From Candidatus Elusimicrobium euhamitermitis (lineage in GTDB: Bacteria; Elusimicrobiota; Elusimicrobia; Elusimicrobiales; Elusimicrobiaceae): 6,903 nucleotides of DNA. The stretch lies in contig JAIRUU010000031.1 of the NCBI GenBank assembly GCA_031254225.1, positions 1 to 6,903 on the forward strand, given 5' to 3'. The notes below the pieces were generated by a model. That model saw nothing but the letters and a program-made list of their open reading frames with translations, was not told where the DNA came from and did no database searches. A program made the translations under genes and the position numbers. The stretch's first letter is position 1. Each line of letters begins with the position of its first letter. This document shows, piece after piece, positions 5,006 to 6,903 of the stretch.

Positions 5006-6530
5006 AAAACAGCCCAGAATTTTAGTCATACGCCTGTCGTCGCTGGGCGACATTGTGTTATCTTCTCCCGTATATAAAAATTTAAAAGCCAAGTGGCCGG
5101 GCAGCCATATTGCGCTGCTCGTCAAAAAACAGTTTGCGGACGTTCTGGCGGGACACCCGGATATTGACGAGATTATTACGCTTAAAAGCAGTAATCTTGC
5201 CACCGCGAACGAAATTAAGAAAAAACATTTTACACACCTGCTTGACCTGCATTCAAATTTCAGAAGCATGGCCATAGCCGCGCTGTCAGGAATACCAAAT
5301 AAAGTAAAATATAACAAAAGCACCGTCGCGCGGCGGCTGTACGTCAAATACCGCAAGCAAAGCCCGGAACTTGAAAAACACACGCTGGACAAATATCTTG
5401 ACGCGCTCAAAGCCTGGGACGTGCCTATAGTTCACAAAGAGCCCGCGCTCTCTGACTGGGCGTATAAAAATCCCGTCATACCGGAAAGCAAAAAAATCAG
5501 GAAAATAGGCATTTTCCAGACGTCGTTTATAGGGGACTCGGTGCTGACCACGCCGCTTGTCGCAAAGACCGCAAAAATGTTCCCCGAAGCGCAGATTATA
5601 GTCATCACGCGGCCGGAAACCGAGTCAATTTTCAAGCACATGCCGGAAGTTTCCGAGATAATTTTAAACCGCAAAAAAGGTTTTAAAAAAATTACCGACG
5701 TGTTTAAAACCGCGGCGGAAATTAAAAAAAGAAATATTGACATACTGCTCGTGCCGCACCGCAGTTTCAGAAGCGCGCTGATAGCGTACCTTTCCGGCGT
5801 GCCGATACGCATAGGGTTTTCCTCGTCCGAAGGCAGATTTTTATATACGAAAACCGTCCCTTTCTCATGGATGATACACGACGCGGAACGCAATTTGAAT
5901 TTACTCAGCGGCATTGTAAAAGAAAAATTTCAGGCGGAGGAACTTAATTTAAAATCCATTCCCACGCCGGACGAAAACGTCGCGCGGCTGATAAAAGATT
6001 TTAATCTGGAAGGTAAAATTTTAATAGGCGTGCACCCTGGTTCCGCGTGGCCCACAAAATGCTGGCCCGAAGAGAAATATGCCAAACTGCTTGAACGCGT
6101 TCAAAAAGAACTGGGCGTGACCTGCGTAATTGTGGGCGGAGGAAAAGACGCGGAGCTTGGCGAGCGTCTGCGCCACGCCGCCGGCGGCGATACCACGGAT
6201 TTGGCGGGCAAAACCAGCCTGACGGACCTCATGGCCCTCATGCGCCACTTCAAACTTTTTATAACAAACGATTCCGGCCCAATGCACATAGCCACGGCTT
6301 TCGGCGTGCCGACGCTGGCCATATTCGGCCCGACGACAAAGGAGCTCGGCTTCTTCCCGTACGGCAAAGGCCACCGCGTAATTGAAGTCAAAGGCCTGGA
6401 ATGCCGCCCCTGCGCGCTGCACGGCGGCAAAAAGTGCCCGCAGAGCCACTTCAAATGCATGAACGATATATCGGTTGACGAAGTATTTAAAAACGCCAAA
6501 GAAATGCTGAAAGAAAACAAAGTGATTTAA
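4986..6530 (+). CDS. waaF: GT-9 family LPS heptosyltransferase (WaaF-like) with a duplicated N-terminal domain
   Basis: Likely cytoplasmic transferase adding heptose from ADP-heptose to the Kdo/heptose inner core, working after WaaA. At 514 residues it is far longer than the usual 320-360. The C-terminal 340 residues form a complete GT-9 enzyme: TSFIGDSVLTTP (179-190, Asp184 as the presumed base), HPGSAWPTKCWPEEKYAKL (350-368), NDSGPMHIA (428-436), IFGPT (446-450) and a Cys-rich tail, CRPC (473-476) then CP..HFKCM (484-492), typical of heptosyltransferase II. Residues 11-150 repeat the N-terminal half: LSSLGDIVLSSP (17-28, Asp22), HPDIDEIITL (57-66), EIKKKHFTHLLDLHSNFRS (76-94). This first copy has no nucleotide-sugar domain of its own. 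The start lies 20 bases inside waaA with GGAG 13 bases upstream, so coupling is likely. GT-9 membership is firm; the exact sugar and acceptor are inferred. Confidence 0.9.
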   Translation: MNGQENEKQPRILVIRLSSLGDIVLSSPVYKNLKAKWPGSHIALLVKKQFADVLAGHPDIDEIITLKSSNLATANEIKKKHFTHLLDLHSNFRSMAIAALSGIPNKVKYNKSTVARRLYVKYRKQSPELEKHTLDKYLDALKAWDVPIVHKEPALSDWAYKNPVIPESKKIRKIGIFQTSFIGDSVLTTPLVAKTAKMFPEAQIIVITRPETESIFKHMPEVSEIILNRKKGFKKITDVFKTAAEIKKRNIDILLVPHRSFRSALIAYLSGVPIRIGFSSSEGRFLYTKTVPFSWMIHDAERNLNLLSGIVKEKFQAEELNLKSIPTPDENVARLIKDFNLEGKILIGVHPGSAWPTKCWPEEKYAKLLERVQKELGVTCVIVGGGKDAELGERLRHAAGGDTTDLAGKTSLTDLMALMRHFKLFITNDSGPMHIATAFGVPTLAIFGPTTKELGFFPYGKGHRVIEVKGLECRPCALHGGKKCPQSHFKCMNDISVDEVFKNAKEMLKENKVI

Positions 6531-6594
6531 AACTTGTTAAACTGCGGCGGACAGACAAACTCCGCTGTAGGACATCGTCGTTATAAAATAAAGT

Positions 6595-6622
6595 TCATCC
6601 TGCGTTTTGAAATAGCATAAGG
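6595..6622 (+). repeat. Decayed copy of the palindromic repeat
   Basis: This 28-base stretch (TCATCCTGCG...AAGG) aligns without gaps to the intact copy 58 bases downstream (6653-6680) at 20 of 28 positions, and six of the eight differences are C/T or G/A transitions. The stem pairing is largely lost. It reads like an older, mutated copy, although with only 28 bases chance similarity is not excluded. Confidence 0.4.
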
Positions 6623-6633
6623 TTTTGGGGGTA

Positions 6634-6642
6634 TGGTATTAT
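6634..6642 (+). promoter_or_regulatory. Extended -10 promoter for the GIY-YIG gene
   Basis: TGGTATTAT fits TGnTATAAT with one mismatch, and a perfect TATAAT overlaps at 6640-6645. No convincing -35 is present. Transcription would begin around 6649-6652, so the transcript would open with the hairpin repeat. Confidence 0.45.
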
Positions 6643-6652
6643 AATAAAAAAG

Positions 6653-6682
6653 TCATCCTGAGCCCTGAAAGGGCGTGAGGAT
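6653..6682 (+). repeat. Palindromic hairpin repeat forming the leader of the GIY-YIG gene
   Basis: The inner stem is GCCCT/AGGGC (6662-6666 with 6670-6674) closed by a GAA loop. The outer stem is ATCCT/AGGAT (6655-6659 with 6678-6682), separated by a small internal loop (GA against GTG). The type TCATCCTGAGC...GAGGATCT resembles short interspersed palindromes that occur in many copies in various bacterial genomes, from general knowledge. The 3' arm contains GAGGA, the Shine-Dalgarno of the next gene, 9 bases before its ATG. Pairing with ATCCT would hide that site. Confidence 0.65.
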
Positions 6683-6690
6683 CTTCAATT

Positions 6691-6903
6691 ATGAACAAAT
6701 CATTTTGCGTTTACATTTTGACAAATAAAAACAACAGCGTTTTATACACCGGCGTAACAAGCAACCTGCCGAAAAGAATGTGGGAGCATAAAGAGAAAGT
6801 TGTGAAAGGCTTCAGCAAAAGATATAATTTGGATAAATTGGTTTATTACGAAGTTTTTGAACAACCTATTACGGCGATAGAAAGAGAAAAACAGATAAAA
6901 AAA
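6691..6903 (+). CDS. GIY-YIG domain nuclease, 3' end beyond the window
   Basis: The first 71 residues of a small single-domain GIY-YIG protein (family usually about 80-100 residues, UPF0213/YhbQ-like). The two-part signature reads VYIL (7-10) and YTGV (19-22). Arg29 in LPKRMWEH is the presumed catalytic Arg, His33 follows, and Glu65 in AIEREKQIKK is the presumed metal-binding Glu. The domain would nick or cut DNA; the cellular role of these stand-alone proteins is not settled. The start is supported by GAGGA 9 bases upstream, within the hairpin repeat. The codons look visibly AT-richer than in the LPS genes, with few GCG or GGC codons, which suggests a recently acquired or mobile gene. No stop codon occurs before the window ends. 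Confidence 0.88.
   Translation, partial: MNKSFCVYILTNKNNSVLYTGVTSNLPKRMWEHKEKVVKGFSKRYNLDKLVYYEVFEQPITAIEREKQIKK

Noticed and set aside
5434..5448. 15-base identity between the GT-9 coding region and the left arm of the 2952-2979 hairpin (ACAAAGAGCCCGCGC)
   Set aside because: It encodes ordinary residues within the gene and has no paired arm; given the biased composition, a chance match is the simplest explanation.
6544..6568. Possible terminator hairpin after the GT-9 gene
   Set aside because: Only 5 bp pair (GCGGA/TCCGC) around a 9-base loop, with no T-tract after it, which is too weak to call.
1..6903. CRISPR arrays, tRNA or rRNA genes, insertion sequence ends
   Set aside because: No regularly spaced direct repeats, cloverleaf-like segments, rRNA-like stretches or transposase reading frames were seen; the only short repeats are the pair near 6595-6682.

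Overview
The window holds the Kdo/inner-core part of lipopolysaccharide (LPS) biogenesis from a diderm (Gram-negative type) bacterium, followed by what looks like a small mobile locus at the right edge. No gene fixes the phylum. The mix of GC-rich codons with A/T-rich runs, a class II (metal-type) KdsA, and a Cys-rich secreted protein wedged into envelope genes would fit Elusimicrobiota or a similar deep-branching diderm lineage, but that placement is a low-confidence guess.

Left part (1-2911, all minus strand): one tightly packed operon reads kdsA, a 45-residue membrane peptide, kdsD, lptC, lptA (lptA runs off the left edge). Every junction overlaps (4, 14, 4 and 17 bases). KdsD makes arabinose-5-phosphate, KdsA condenses it with PEP to Kdo-8-phosphate, and LptC and LptA belong to the periplasmic LPS export bridge. 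kdsC and kdsB, needed to reach CMP-Kdo, are not in the window, and kdsC is missing from between kdsD and lptC, where it lies in Escherichia coli. A perfect 13-bp inverted repeat (2952-2979) separates this operon from the next minus-strand gene.

Middle (3007-3724): a minus-strand gene encodes a secreted or surface protein with a Gly-rich linker and three Cys-rich repeats, of unknown function. It has a near-consensus sigma-70-type promoter and a good Shine-Dalgarno. That promoter is interleaved with a divergent one serving waaA. Both LPS operon heads (kdsA and waaA) lack a Shine-Dalgarno and have a -10-like hexamer ending exactly 6 bases before the ATG, which suggests leaderless or near-leaderless mRNAs.

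Right part (3725-6530, plus strand): waaA (Kdo transferase to lipid A) overlaps by 20 bases a 514-residue GT-9 (heptosyltransferase) protein. The latter is unusual because its N-terminal Rossmann half is present twice in tandem ahead of a single C-terminal nucleotide-sugar domain.

Right edge (6531-6903): a 160-base intergenic stretch carries an extended -10 promoter, a decayed and an intact copy of a palindromic repeat of the type TCATCCTGAGC...GAGGAT, and then the start of a GIY-YIG nuclease gene cut by the window end. The 3' arm of the intact hairpin contains the nuclease gene's Shine-Dalgarno, so the repeat would form its 5' leader.
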